From positions 186,001-250,000 of the forward strand of contig NZ_JAKOAV010000001.1 in the NCBI RefSeq assembly GCF_029478095.1: a DNA stretch of 64,000 bases. The letters are read 5' to 3'. Source of the stretch: Pelotomaculum isophthalicicum JI. GTDB taxonomy: Bacteria; Bacillota; Desulfotomaculia; Desulfotomaculales; Pelotomaculaceae. A program made the translations under genes and the position numbers. Positions 51,450 through 59,272 of the stretch are shown here, piece by piece (the first letter of the stretch is position 1; every line of letters begins with the position of its first letter). Under the pieces are notes generated by a model. The model saw nothing but the letters and a program-made list of their open reading frames with translations. It ran no database searches and was not told where the DNA came from.

Positions 51450-53027
51450 GTGGAAAAACCAACGACTGGCAAGATGATTTTCAAGATTACCATATTAATC
51501 GCTTTTTTTAGTTTTTTGTCAAAGTTGCTGGGGCTGTTGCGTGATATTGTTATTGCATATAAATTTGGCGCCTCCGGACCTACCGACGCATACCTGGTGG
51601 CCCTCACGGCGCCAAATTTGCTTTTCTTTATTATCAGCGGGGCGCTGGCGGCGGTAACGGTGCCTGTTTTTATCGATTATTCGACAAAGGGGGAGAAACA
51701 GGAAGCCTGGAAGGTTTTTAACACTGTTTTTAACGCTGTAACGCTGATCTTTGTTTTAATTGCAGCGATAGGTGTGATTTGTTCTCCTTATATTGTTAAG
51801 TTGATCGCGCCATTTTTGCCGGAGCAAACGGCAAACCTAGCCGCCGGGCTGGCTAGGATAATGTTTCCCTTGCTGCTCTTTGCGGGCTGGGCCTCGCTTT
51901 TTACCGGTTTGCTAAACGCAAATAACATATTTGGTATACCAGCTTCTTCAAATGCGGTGAATAACGTGGTAATCATCTTAGGTGCTGTAACGCTGGGCAG
52001 TTTTTATGGTATACAGGGTTTGGCGGTGGGCACAGTGATGGCTATGGCGGCTATGGCTTTAATTCAAGTGCCCGCCCTTATCGGTGCCGGATACAGGTAT
52101 AAATTGGCGCTTGAACTAGGGCACCCGGGCTTGAAACAGGTTTTTAGCCTGATCTTGCCTGCTGCGGCAGGGTTAACGGTCAACCAGGCTTATATATTGA
52201 TAGAGCGGATTTTTGCTTCCGGCATGACCGCCGGGAGCATTTCAGCCCTTAATTTTGCCAATAAATTGGTTCAATATCCAATTAGCCTTTTTGTGCTGCC
52301 ATTGGGTACTGCGATTTTTCCAACACTTGCTAGGCTGGCGGCAGCAGGAGAGCGCGAAGAATATACTGCTGTTTTAATTAAGTTAATTAAAATTTTAATG
52401 CTGGGGATGGTTCCCGCCAGCATCGGCTTGATGGTTTTACGCTATCCGATAGTTAGTTTGCTGTATCAGAATGGGGCCTTTGACCAGCGGGCAACGGGAA
52501 TGACTGCCGCCGCCTTGCTGTTTTATTCAGTCGGGCTGGTTGGACAGGCTTCCAACGTAATCCTGACAAAAGCCTTTTATTCGTTGCAGGACACCAGGAC
52601 ACCGGTAAAAATTACGCTGGCAACCGTACTGGTTAACCTTGGTCTGAGCATGGTTTTTATCAGGTTCCTACAACATGGCGGACTGGCCCTGGCCGGTTCT
52701 TTGGCTTCATTGACCGGTACTGCCTTGTTCATGATCTATCTTGCGAAAAAGGTGGAACCGCTGAAATGGAATGGTTTGATTAGGTTTACCCTGTCTGTGT
52801 TGGCCGCCTCTGCGCTAATGGCCGCGGCGAGCTATGGTGTCAGTGCCTTTTTGACCGGTTTATCCGGCCTGCATGGTAAACTTGGCCTGGCTGTTCAGGT
52901 TGGCACTGCAGTTGCGGTGGGTATAGCGGTGTTTACAGCTGCCGCATTGGTTCTCAGGATCGAGGAATTATATACTATGCGAGAATATCTAAAGGCAGCT
53001 TTTACCGGCCGGAATTCTAAAGGTTAG
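51450..53027 (+). CDS. murJ: Lipid II flippase MurJ (second paralogue)
   Basis: A 525-residue, 14-helix MurJ/MviN protein: FLSKLLGLLRDIVIAYKFGA, GPTDAYLVALTAPNL, LPAAAGLTVNQAYILIERIF and LVQYPISLFVLPLGTAIFPT. GTG at 51450 is favoured, with AAGGGTGA five bases upstream; the ATG at 51435 lacks a signal. It is separately transcribed, away from polysaccharide genes, so it may be the housekeeping lipid II flippase, whereas the copy at 33.7 kb sits in the surface-glycan region. That division of labour is inference. Confidence 0.92.
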   Translation: MEKPTTGKMIFKITILIAFFSFLSKLLGLLRDIVIAYKFGASGPTDAYLVALTAPNLLFFIISGALAAVTVPVFIDYSTKGEKQEAWKVFNTVFNAVTLIFVLIAAIGVICSPYIVKLIAPFLPEQTANLAAGLARIMFPLLLFAGWASLFTGLLNANNIFGIPASSNAVNNVVIILGAVTLGSFYGIQGLAVGTVMAMAAMALIQVPALIGAGYRYKLALELGHPGLKQVFSLILPAAAGLTVNQAYILIERIFASGMTAGSISALNFANKLVQYPISLFVLPLGTAIFPTLARLAAAGEREEYTAVLIKLIKILMLGMVPASIGLMVLRYPIVSLLYQNGAFDQRATGMTAAALLFYSVGLVGQASNVILTKAFYSLQDTRTPVKITLATVLVNLGLSMVFIRFLQHGGLALAGSLASLTGTALFMIYLAKKVEPLKWNGLIRFTLSVLAASALMAAASYGVSAFLTGLSGLHGKLGLAVQVGTAVAVGIAVFTAAALVLRIEELYTMREYLKAAFTGRNSKG

Positions 53028-53100
53028 TTAATTTAACCAAATTCAAATATGAACCTTTGCGGAACAGTGGGCATACCTTGGGTGTAAGGGGGTGCCGGGT

Positions 53101-53349
53101 ATGTTGTTTAAAATATCCGAACTGGGTCTTAAGGAAACGGTAAACATGGTGGACGGCGCGAAAATGGGGGCGGTGAAAGACGTTTATATTGACTTGGAGA
53201 CCGGAAAAGTGCTCTCGCTGGTGCTTTCGAGCGGCAGAAAATATTTCGGGCTTATTCCAGCCGGAAAAGATGTGGAAGTACAGTGGGAAAGAATTAGAAA
53301 GATCGGTATTCATACCGTATTGGTTGAGGTAGAACCTCAAAATGAGTGA
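53101..53349 (+). CDS. YlmC/YmxH-type sporulation protein (PRC-barrel)
   Basis: An 82-residue PRC-barrel protein: MLFKISELGLKETVNMVDGA, KMGAVKDVYIDLETGKVLSL and the FGLIPAGKDVEVQWERIRKIG segment, which matches the YlmC/YmxH family found in spore-formers. ATG 53101 follows AAGGGGGTG; the upstream GTG overlaps that signal. Its role in sporulation is by family name only. It lies 74 bp after murJ. Confidence 0.88.
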   Translation: MLFKISELGLKETVNMVDGAKMGAVKDVYIDLETGKVLSLVLSSGRKYFGLIPAGKDVEVQWERIRKIGIHTVLVEVEPQNE

Positions 53350-53382
53350 TATCGTTTCAACGTTGCTACATGTCGATATTTG

Positions 53383-53412
53383 TTGACATTTTTCTTCGGT
53401 TGTTGTTAAAAT
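53383..53412 (+). promoter_or_regulatory. Sigma-A type promoter for metK
   Basis: TTGACA at 53383-53388, an 18-bp spacer and TAAAAT at 53407-53412. It gives a leader of roughly 110 nt before the metK start. Confidence 0.6.
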
Positions 53413-53466
53413 GTACTGTAGTTTCCGGTTTATGATCAAGACGGAGGAAGTGCCTGTGAAGCTGAT

Positions 53467-53495
53467 GTAAACCTCTGATCCGGAGGTTAATTTTA
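53467..53495 (+). promoter_or_regulatory. Hairpin in the metK leader (possible attenuator)
   Basis: AACCTC and GAGGTT pair with a short loop (TGATCCG) and run into AATTTTAT. The preceding bases (ATGATCAAGACGGAGGAAG, then TGTGAAGC) faintly resemble the opening of an S-box, but the leader is too short and lacks the later SAM-I helices. Reported as a candidate attenuator only. Confidence 0.3.
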
Positions 53496-53531
53496 TGTTT
53501 GGGGCTTGTACTATGATAAGGGGTGATAATG

Positions 53532-54725
53532 ATGGCCAGGCGGTTATTTACTTCTGAATCAGTCACTGAAGGACACCCGGATAAGATAGCCGACCAGATA
53601 TCTGATGCGGTTCTTGACGCGATCTACATGAATGACCCTTTGGCACGGGTAGCGTGCGAAACCCTGGTTACTACAGGCTTGGTTCTGGTGAGCGGTGAGA
53701 TTACGACCCATTGTTACGTGGATATTCCCAGGGTAGCCCGGGAAACTGTCCGTGAGATCGGTTATACCCGGGCGAAATACGGTTTTGACTGTGATACCTG
53801 CGCGGTGATTACTTCTATCGACGAACAGTCAGGTGATATTGCCCAGGGTGTTGACCACGCGCTGGAGACCCGCGACAGCACAGGTGATAATGATGAATTG
53901 GATAACACCGGCGCCGGCGACCAGGGGATGATGTTTGGCTATGCCACAAATGAAACGCCGGAATTGATGCCGCTGCCTATATCCCTGGCCCACAGCCTGG
54001 CGAAGCGCCTGTCCGTAGTCCGGAAGAGCGGGTTGGTTCCCTACCTCCGGCCAGACGGAAAAACCCAGGTGACAGTGGAATATGAAGACGGCCGCCCGGT
54101 AAGGGTGGACAGTGTGGTGATCGGCACCCAGCACGATTCTAAAGTAACCCTGGAGGAGATCCGCAAGGATATGCTGGAACAGGTAATCAAACCAGTTGTT
54201 CCAGGTGAGTTGCTGGACAATTCAACCCGGTACCTGGTCAACGCTACGGGCCGTTTTGTTATCGGCGGGCCGCAGGGGGATACCGGCTTAACAGGAAGAA
54301 AAATAATTGTGGACACATACGGGGGAATGGCCCGTCACGGAGGCGGCGCCTTCTCGGGCAAAGATCCTACTAAGGTAGACCGCTCAGCCAGTTATGCCGC
54401 CCGGTATGTTGCTAAAAACATCGTAGCAGCCGGTTTGGCGGACAAATGTGAGCTGCAAATCGCCTATGTAATTGGAGTAGCTCATCCGGTTTCGATTTTA
54501 GTGGATACATTTGGCACAGGCAAGATAGACGATCAGACTCTGGTTAAACTGGTGGGCAGCCACTTTGATCTGCGCCCGGCAGCCATCATCAAAGGGCTGG
54601 ACCTGCGACGGCCGATTTACAAGCAAGTGGCCGCATACGGACATTTCGGCAGAAACGACCTCGACCTGCCCTGGGAACGCACCGATAAGGCCGAAGCTCT
54701 CAGGCGGGACGCCGGTTTGAAATAA
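53532..54725 (+). CDS. metK: S-adenosylmethionine synthetase
   Basis: MetK makes AdoMet from methionine and ATP; AdoMet feeds SpeD, MenG and the radical-SAM enzymes of this window. The 397-residue protein shows [20 protein letters not shown], the [15 protein letters not shown] hexapeptide region and [19 protein letters not shown]-like loop (as [19 protein letters not shown]). AAGGGGTGA lies five bases before ATG 53532; an adjacent ATG at 53529 is equally usable. A strong terminator follows. Confidence 0.96.
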   Translation: MARRLFTSESVTEGHPDKIADQISDAVLDAIYMNDPLARVACETLVTTGLVLVSGEITTHCYVDIPRVARETVREIGYTRAKYGFDCDTCAVITSIDEQSGDIAQGVDHALETRDSTGDNDELDNTGAGDQGMMFGYATNETPELMPLPISLAHSLAKRLSVVRKSGLVPYLRPDGKTQVTVEYEDGRPVRVDSVVIGTQHDSKVTLEEIRKDMLEQVIKPVVPGELLDNSTRYLVNATGRFVIGGPQGDTGLTGRKIIVDTYGGMARHGGGAFSGKDPTKVDRSASYAARYVAKNIVAAGLADKCELQIAYVIGVAHPVSILVDTFGTGKIDDQTLVKLVGSHFDLRPAAIIKGLDLRRPIYKQVAAYGHFGRNDLDLPWERTDKAEALRRDAGLK

Positions 54726-54770
54726 CACCTGTTTCGAGTAGTAGAGTTTGGGAAGTTTAAATATTAGATC

Positions 54771-54801
54771 AAAAAAGTAGCCTCAATAGGCTACTTTTTT
54801 G
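54771..54801 (+). terminator. Terminator after metK
   Basis: AAAAAAGTAGCC pairs perfectly with GGCTACTTTTTT around a 6-nt loop. Confidence 0.92.
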
Positions 54802-54930
54802 TTGCTTACATAGCGGCTGAACATGAGCCGCGTTGTATACCCAAAGGTCATTAACAGCGAATTGTTCTTTTTCTAATCACCCCTGGCCTATATGCCGCAT
54901 ATGGTGCAATAAAGGCCGGGGGTGAAAAAT

Positions 54931-55368
54931 GTGAGCTTGCTTTTTATATCATTGCTGATGCTGGCCGCAGGGTGCTTTATTTATCTTGTCGTAAATTATT
55001 ACACCGTTCACAAGAACACAAGCATGGTGATTATCGTTGTCAAGGATCAGGAGCCATGGGTGGAGGGTTTTATTCGTAAAGTCTTTTACCTGATTAGAAA
55101 CACGCCATGGATTAGCATACAGGTAATAGACGATGGTTCATGTGACTGTACGCTGAAAATACTGAAACGTTTACAAAGGCGGTATTATTTTGAATTGTTG
55201 TGCGTAAAGGCTGGGGAGATCATGGAATTAAGCGGGGGCGCCAACAGGTTTTCAAACATAAAGCAGTATGACGTCAGAGGTTTAACCGGTAAGGACCTGC
55301 TGCGCGCACCTTTATTTTTTCGTCTGTCTGCTGACGGCGCAGGTAATTTCAACGCTTTGTCGAAATAA
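54931..55368 (+). CDS. Small membrane-anchored GT2-like protein, function unknown
   Basis: About 145 residues: an N-terminal membrane helix (LLFISLLMLAAGCFIYLVVN) followed by a compact domain reminiscent of the first half of a family 2 glycosyltransferase (MVIIVVKDQEPWVEGFIRKV, VIDDGSCDCTLKILKRL). The rest of a GT-A domain is absent, so catalytic activity is doubtful. GTG 54931 follows GGGGGTGA by five bases. It is 20 bp upstream of the diguanylate cyclase gene and probably co-transcribed with it, hinting at a signalling or regulatory function. Confidence 0.65.
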   Translation: MSLLFISLLMLAAGCFIYLVVNYYTVHKNTSMVIIVVKDQEPWVEGFIRKVFYLIRNTPWISIQVIDDGSCDCTLKILKRLQRRYYFELLCVKAGEIMELSGGANRFSNIKQYDVRGLTGKDLLRAPLFFRLSADGAGNFNALSK

Positions 55369-55388
55369 TGCGTTGAGGTGGAATCAGC

Positions 55389-57083
55389 TTGCGACCGAAA
55401 GGCTTTGTTCACATCCTTTATATATGGCTTGTAGTCGGTCTGGCCGCCTGGCAGTTGTATCTTCTTATCCCGGCTCTGGATATGGACCGGCTGCGGGAAT
55501 TGCTGTCTATCGTCCTCCTTGGCGTACTGGCCGAGTGGCTGGCGGTTTCTTTTCCGCACGGGCAACTTTCGGGCAGCTTCGCCCTGGTATTATCAACTTA
55601 TTTAATCTTTGGTCCGGCTGCGACCGCCTGGGTTTCCGGCCTGTCAACGCTTTTCGGTCAGGGGATAGCTAACCGGGGCAATCCAGCGCGCACAACAGTG
55701 TTCAACGCTGGTCAGTATGTATTGGCCGCTGTCGCGGCCGGCCATATTTATCAGTTGTGCGGCGGTAGGCCGGGTTGGTCAGGTTTTGCGGCTATTTTTC
55801 CATTGGCTGCTTTCACTGTCAGTTATCTAATAATCAATCACTTGCTGATTTATTTTTACCTGTTGCCAAAGAGGCGTCATTATCCTGGTCCAGCTTGGCT
55901 GGACGCGGTAAAGTGGGACAGTCTGACCTATCTGCTTACTGTTCCCCTGGGGCTCTTAATTGCCATGATCTATGTATATACAGGCATAACCGGTATCATG
56001 CTGCTCTTTTCTTCAGTGTTGGCAATTCAGTTAATCATGCGTCATTATATTCACCTGCACGTGGCTAATCGGGAACTGAAAGCTTTCTATGATGTGGCTA
56101 CTTTTTTAGAAAAGAATCCGGATCTTGGCGAGTTGTTAAATTTTATCCTAAGAAGTGCGAGAAAAGTTTTTCCTTACCATTCAGGAGTGGCTTACCTGCG
56201 TTCCGGTGAAAGAGATGCATTCGCGCCCGTTGCGGCAACCGGGCCGTATTCCAAAGAGCTTAAAAGAACCATTGTATATAGAGGTGAAGGAATCGCCGGC
56301 TGCTCTATATTGGATAGAAAGCCTGAAATAATATCAAATTGCAGACTTGATCCCCGTACCAGGAATGAAGCCGGTTTGTGCCAGGTAATGCGCTCGCTGT
56401 TAATCATTCCATTATTATCTGGTGAGGATGATTTAGGAGTTATTGTGCTGGGCGATCAAAGACCGATGGCTTTTGATGAGAAACACCTGCACATTATGGC
56501 CGTGCTTGGTGGACAAGCAGCCTTAACCGTGGGAAAATCAGTACTCGCCAGCCGTTTGGAACATGCCGCGTCACTGGATGTGTTAACGGGACTGTTAAAT
56601 TCCGGCGTTTTTTTTCAAGCCGCGTCTGAGATATGCGAAGCAGCCGTTGAGAACGGTGCTTTGCTTGGACTGATGCTCATCGACACAGACCGGTTTAAGA
56701 ATTTTAATGACCGCTATGGCCGGGCAGCGGGGGACGATATGCTGGCTGAACTGGCTGGGATCGTTAAAGGTGTAACGCGCGGGGATGACTTAGCCGCGCA
56801 TTACGGCGGAGATGAATTTGCCGTAATCCTGCCGGGTGCCGGTGGCCGTCGCCTGCTGGATATCGCAGACAGTTTAAGTAACGAAATAAGGGAGCACTAT
56901 TTTCTTAGAAGGGCCGGGAGGCAGGCGAGAATCACAGTCAGTATAGGAGTGGCGGAACTTCCACGGGACGCCGGTGACGCGGCGGGCTTGTTCAAAGCCG
57001 CGCAGCGCGCCTTGGATAAGGCTAAAAAGGAAGGCGGGAATAAAGTCGTATCCGCCGCCGCGTCAATCATAGGGTTGTCCTGA
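55389..57083 (+). CDS. Membrane diguanylate cyclase (7-TM, GAF, GGDEF)
   Basis: A 564-residue protein that should make cyclic-di-GMP. The N-terminus (about 1-215) has six or seven hydrophobic helices like a MASE-type sensor. A GAF-like domain (about 230-390) follows. The GGDEF domain (about 395-555) opens with LDVLTGLLNSGVFF and has an intact HYGGDEFAVILPGAGG active site. RGDD five residues upstream fits the RxxD inhibitory I-site. The TTG start follows GAGGTGG. It is a candidate source of the signal read by the riboswitch at 50.1 kb. Confidence 0.92.
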   Translation: MRPKGFVHILYIWLVVGLAAWQLYLLIPALDMDRLRELLSIVLLGVLAEWLAVSFPHGQLSGSFALVLSTYLIFGPAATAWVSGLSTLFGQGIANRGNPARTTVFNAGQYVLAAVAAGHIYQLCGGRPGWSGFAAIFPLAAFTVSYLIINHLLIYFYLLPKRRHYPGPAWLDAVKWDSLTYLLTVPLGLLIAMIYVYTGITGIMLLFSSVLAIQLIMRHYIHLHVANRELKAFYDVATFLEKNPDLGELLNFILRSARKVFPYHSGVAYLRSGERDAFAPVAATGPYSKELKRTIVYRGEGIAGCSILDRKPEIISNCRLDPRTRNEAGLCQVMRSLLIIPLLSGEDDLGVIVLGDQRPMAFDEKHLHIMAVLGGQAALTVGKSVLASRLEHAASLDVLTGLLNSGVFFQAASEICEAAVENGALLGLMLIDTDRFKNFNDRYGRAAGDDMLAELAGIVKGVTRGDDLAAHYGGDEFAVILPGAGGRRLLDIADSLSNEIREHYFLRRAGRQARITVSIGVAELPRDAGDAAGLFKAAQRALDKAKKEGGNKVVSAAASIIGLS

Positions 57084-57100
57084 GATTAAGGGGGTGCCAG

Positions 57101-57844
57101 ATGATTTCAACGCTGTGGGAAAGTCTGCTTGATTTGCTTTTTCCGCCGCGACCGGGATGCCCTTTTTGCGGCGCTCCCGGTTCAGGGACTGAAGTTTGTT
57201 GCACCTGTCTTTCGACAATTAGCGGGTACCGCCTGGAGCCCCATTGCTGTTTATGCGGCCGCTTGCCGGAAAAGATGGCGCCGAGCGCCCCGGATGGTTA
57301 TTATCTGTGCAGTGAATGCCGGAGACACGGCTGGCCTTTTGTACTAGCCCGTGCGGCGGGGCCTTACGAGGGAATCTTAAAAGAGGTTATCCACCGGTTT
57401 AAATATGGTGGCAGCCGCCGGCTGGCTGTGCCGCTGGCCGCGCTTATGGTTGAGGTGTTGCTGTCAGAAACCTTATATGCCAATATAGATCTTGTGCTAC
57501 CCGTGCCTCTCACGTATAACAAGCTGCGCCGCAGAGGTTTTAATCAGGCTGGCTTATTGGCGAAGGAAATCGGAAGCGGGTTGAAAATACCGGTGAGCGG
57601 CAGCGTTTTGGTCAAAATTACCGATACACCTTCCCAGACCGGATTATCCAGGGCGGCGCGGGAAATTAACTTAAAAAACGTCTTTAAAGTAACAGATGCG
57701 CGATATCTTCAAGGTAAAAATATCTTAATTGTTGATGATGTTTTTACTACCGGTAGTACAATGTCGTCTGCCGCCGCAGTAGTCAAACGAGCCGGAGCGG
57801 TACAGGTGTTCGTTGTTACGGCTGCCACCGGCCGGTGTTCTTAA
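57101..57844 (+). CDS. comF: ComF-family protein (phosphoribosyltransferase fold)
   Basis: A 247-residue ComFC-like protein linked to DNA uptake and recombination. N-terminal zinc-ribbon-like Cys pairs (CPFCGAP, VCCTC, CCLCGRLP and CSECRRHG) precede a type I phosphoribosyltransferase domain with RFKYGGSRRLA, RRRGFNQAGLLAKEI and ILIVDDVFTTGSTMSSAA. GGGGGTG lies upstream of the ATG. It is 17 bp after the cyclase gene, likely in the same transcript. Confidence 0.9.
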   Translation: MISTLWESLLDLLFPPRPGCPFCGAPGSGTEVCCTCLSTISGYRLEPHCCLCGRLPEKMAPSAPDGYYLCSECRRHGWPFVLARAAGPYEGILKEVIHRFKYGGSRRLAVPLAALMVEVLLSETLYANIDLVLPVPLTYNKLRRRGFNQAGLLAKEIGSGLKIPVSGSVLVKITDTPSQTGLSRAAREINLKNVFKVTDARYLQGKNILIVDDVFTTGSTMSSAAAVVKRAGAVQVFVVTAATGRCS

Positions 57845-57907
57845 TATTCTACAAAAAACGTGCCAATAAATAACATAAATTGACATTATTTTATCGAAGA
57901 AGAACAG

Positions 57908-57968
57908 TTACCCACACTTTAACAGCTGATTTTATTAGTTATTAACAGACTTATCAACATTATCAACA
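57908..57968. promoter_or_regulatory. Cluster of DnaA-box-like 9-mers
   Basis: TTACCCACA (57908-57916), TTATTAACA (57939-57947) and two directly adjacent TTATCAACA (57951-57959, 57960-57968) resemble the DnaA box TTATCCACA, three with one mismatch and one with two. All lie on the same strand in an AT-rich gap between comF and the cold-shock gene. This may be a DnaA titration or control site; nothing nearby suggests oriC. Confidence 0.35.
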
Positions 57969-58051
57969 GAAACTTCTAAACAAATAACTTTCAGCAAGGT
58001 TTTTTTCGACAAAGTGAGGTATATGTACAGTAGTGGGATGTTATGAAAGAC

Positions 58052-58080
58052 TTGACAATCCCATGACCCTATGTTAACAT
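58052..58080 (+). promoter_or_regulatory. Promoter of the cold-shock gene
   Basis: TTGACA at 58052-58057, a 17-bp spacer and TAACAT at 58075-58080, about 54 bp upstream of the start codon. Confidence 0.65.
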
Positions 58081-58133
58081 GGCTGTACGTGAGCTAAAGA
58101 AACACGGAATTAAGTTTTCTAGGAGGTATGTCT

Positions 58134-58331
58134 GTGTTAGGTAAGGTTAAGTGGTTTAATCAAGAAAAAGGTTACGGGTTTATTGAGAGAGAAGACGGCG
58201 GAGATGTATTCGTCCATTTTTCCGCGATTCAGGAAGAAGGTTTTAAGACTTTGAATGAAGGACAAAAGGTTGAATTCGATATTGTCGAAGGCGCCCGGGG
58301 TCCTCAGGCGGCCAACGTTTTGAAATTATAA
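58134..58331 (+). CDS. Cold-shock domain protein
   Basis: A 65-residue single-stranded nucleic-acid-binding protein with both RNP motifs: KGYGFIE and VFVHFSAI, preceded by GKVKWFNQE. The GTG at 58134 is preferred: AGGAGGT lies six bases upstream, whereas the ATG at 58128 directly abuts that signal. It acts as an RNA chaperone or antiterminator. It is monocistronic between promoter and terminator. Confidence 0.94.
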   Translation: MLGKVKWFNQEKGYGFIEREDGGDVFVHFSAIQEEGFKTLNEGQKVEFDIVEGARGPQAANVLKL

Positions 58332-58362
58332 ATTTGCTTTAATAAAATAATTTCTTCGTTTT

Positions 58363-58386
58363 ACCCCAGCAAGTCTGGGGTTTTTA
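58363..58386 (+). terminator. Terminator after the cold-shock gene
   Basis: ACCCCAG pairs with CTGGGGT around CAAGT and ends in TTTTT. Confidence 0.9.
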
Positions 58387-58432
58387 CTTATCATTGAATG
58401 TAATTTTGTTCTGCTGCAGATATAAATATAGC

Positions 58433-58457
58433 AGGAATTTTCGCCGTTTTGGGGAAT
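58433..58457 (+). promoter_or_regulatory. Possible sigma-H-like promoter of hpf
   Basis: AGGAATT (58433-58439) and GAAT (58454-58457) are spaced close to the sigma-H pattern (AGGAnnT then GAAT), one base short of the usual gap. The hpf homologue yvyD of Bacillus subtilis is known to use stress and sigma-H promoters, which makes the match plausible but not proven. Confidence 0.3.
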
Positions 58458-58491
58458 AATGTATTTAAGACATTGAAAAGGGGGTTGTTTT

Positions 58492-59016
58492 ATGAAGGTG
58501 CAAGTACGCGGTAGGAACATTGAAGTAACGGATGCATTAAAAGATTATATCGCAAAGCGCGTCGGCAAACTGGATCGATATATAGACAACCTCGGCGATG
58601 CTCAGGTGACAATGACTGTTGAGAAAGATTCCCACCGCATTGAAGTAACCATACCGGTTAACGGGATGATCTTGAGGGGTGAAGAAAGCACCGGAGACAT
58701 GTATACTTCTACCGACCTGGTGGTGGAGAAGCTTGAGAAGCAGATTCAAAAATACAAGGGTAAACTGCAAAAACGGGGTATCCGAGTAATGAATGTGCAG
58801 AAACCTTCTGCTCCTGACGAAACTGAAGAGGAAGCGCCTAAGCTGGTTAAGACCAAGCGTTTCGCGATCAAACCGATGCCGGTGGAGGAAGCTGTTCTCC
58901 AGATGAACTTGCTTGGGCATAACTTTTTTGTATTCTCCAACGCTGAAACCGAGCAAGTCAATGTGGTTTACAAACGAAAGGACGGAAATTTCGGGATTAT
59001 CGAGCCGGAGTTCTAA
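58492..59016 (+). CDS. hpf: Long-form ribosome hibernation promoting factor
   Basis: It binds the 30S decoding region and pairs ribosomes as inactive 100S dimers. The N-terminal S30AE domain (about residues 1-100) begins KVQVRGRNIEVTDALKDYIA. The C-terminal dimerisation domain (about 120-172) contains VKTKRFAIKPMPVEEAVLQM and the LLGHNFFVFSNAETEQVNVV block, typical of Gram-positive long HPF. At 174 residues the length is normal. GGGG precedes the ATG. It stands alone and is followed by a terminator. Confidence 0.95.
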   Translation: MKVQVRGRNIEVTDALKDYIAKRVGKLDRYIDNLGDAQVTMTVEKDSHRIEVTIPVNGMILRGEESTGDMYTSTDLVVEKLEKQIQKYKGKLQKRGIRVMNVQKPSAPDETEEEAPKLVKTKRFAIKPMPVEEAVLQMNLLGHNFFVFSNAETEQVNVVYKRKDGNFGIIEPEF

Positions 59017-59045
59017 TTTTATAAAAATTTAATTATGATATGACA

Positions 59046-59074
59046 GAGCGCCTCAACAGGGGCGCTCATTATTT
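59046..59074 (+). terminator. Terminator after hpf
   Basis: GAGCGCC (59046-59052) pairs with GGCGCTC (59061-59067), followed by ATTATTT. The T-run is imperfect. Confidence 0.7.
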
Positions 59075-59156
59075 GGAATTAAATACTATAATTGACGGTT
59101 TGGATAATAATCAAGTATAATAATTTGATATAAATGATGAGATGTAGCTACTCATG

Positions 59157-59258
59157 AGTCAAGAGCCGGAAGTCTGGAATCAGAATGAGAGAATGGTTTA
59201 TCGTCTCGAAATATTCTGAATACTGACTACTGACTACTGACTACTGACTACTGAATAA
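59157..59258. repeat. Dispersed hairpin repeat, copy F
   Basis: Left arm with AGTCTGGAATCAGAATGAGA, the shared centre GAGAATGGTTTATCGTCTCG, then TATTCTGAA and a right arm expanded to four or more tandem GACTACT units (59223-59254). It ends 15 bp before the secA start, so its hairpin would lie in the secA leader. Confidence 0.88.
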
Positions 59259-59272
59259 TGAGGTGATATAGA

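Noticed and set aside
53419-53495. Full SAM-I (S-box) riboswitch upstream of metK
   Set aside because: Only faint similarity to the first conserved block; the leader is too short for the P3/P4 helices and the k-turn is missing. Kept as a generic attenuator candidate.
54922-54930. Upstream GTG start of the GT2-like protein
   Set aside because: It overlaps the GGGGGTGA ribosome-binding signal; the next GTG is correctly spaced.
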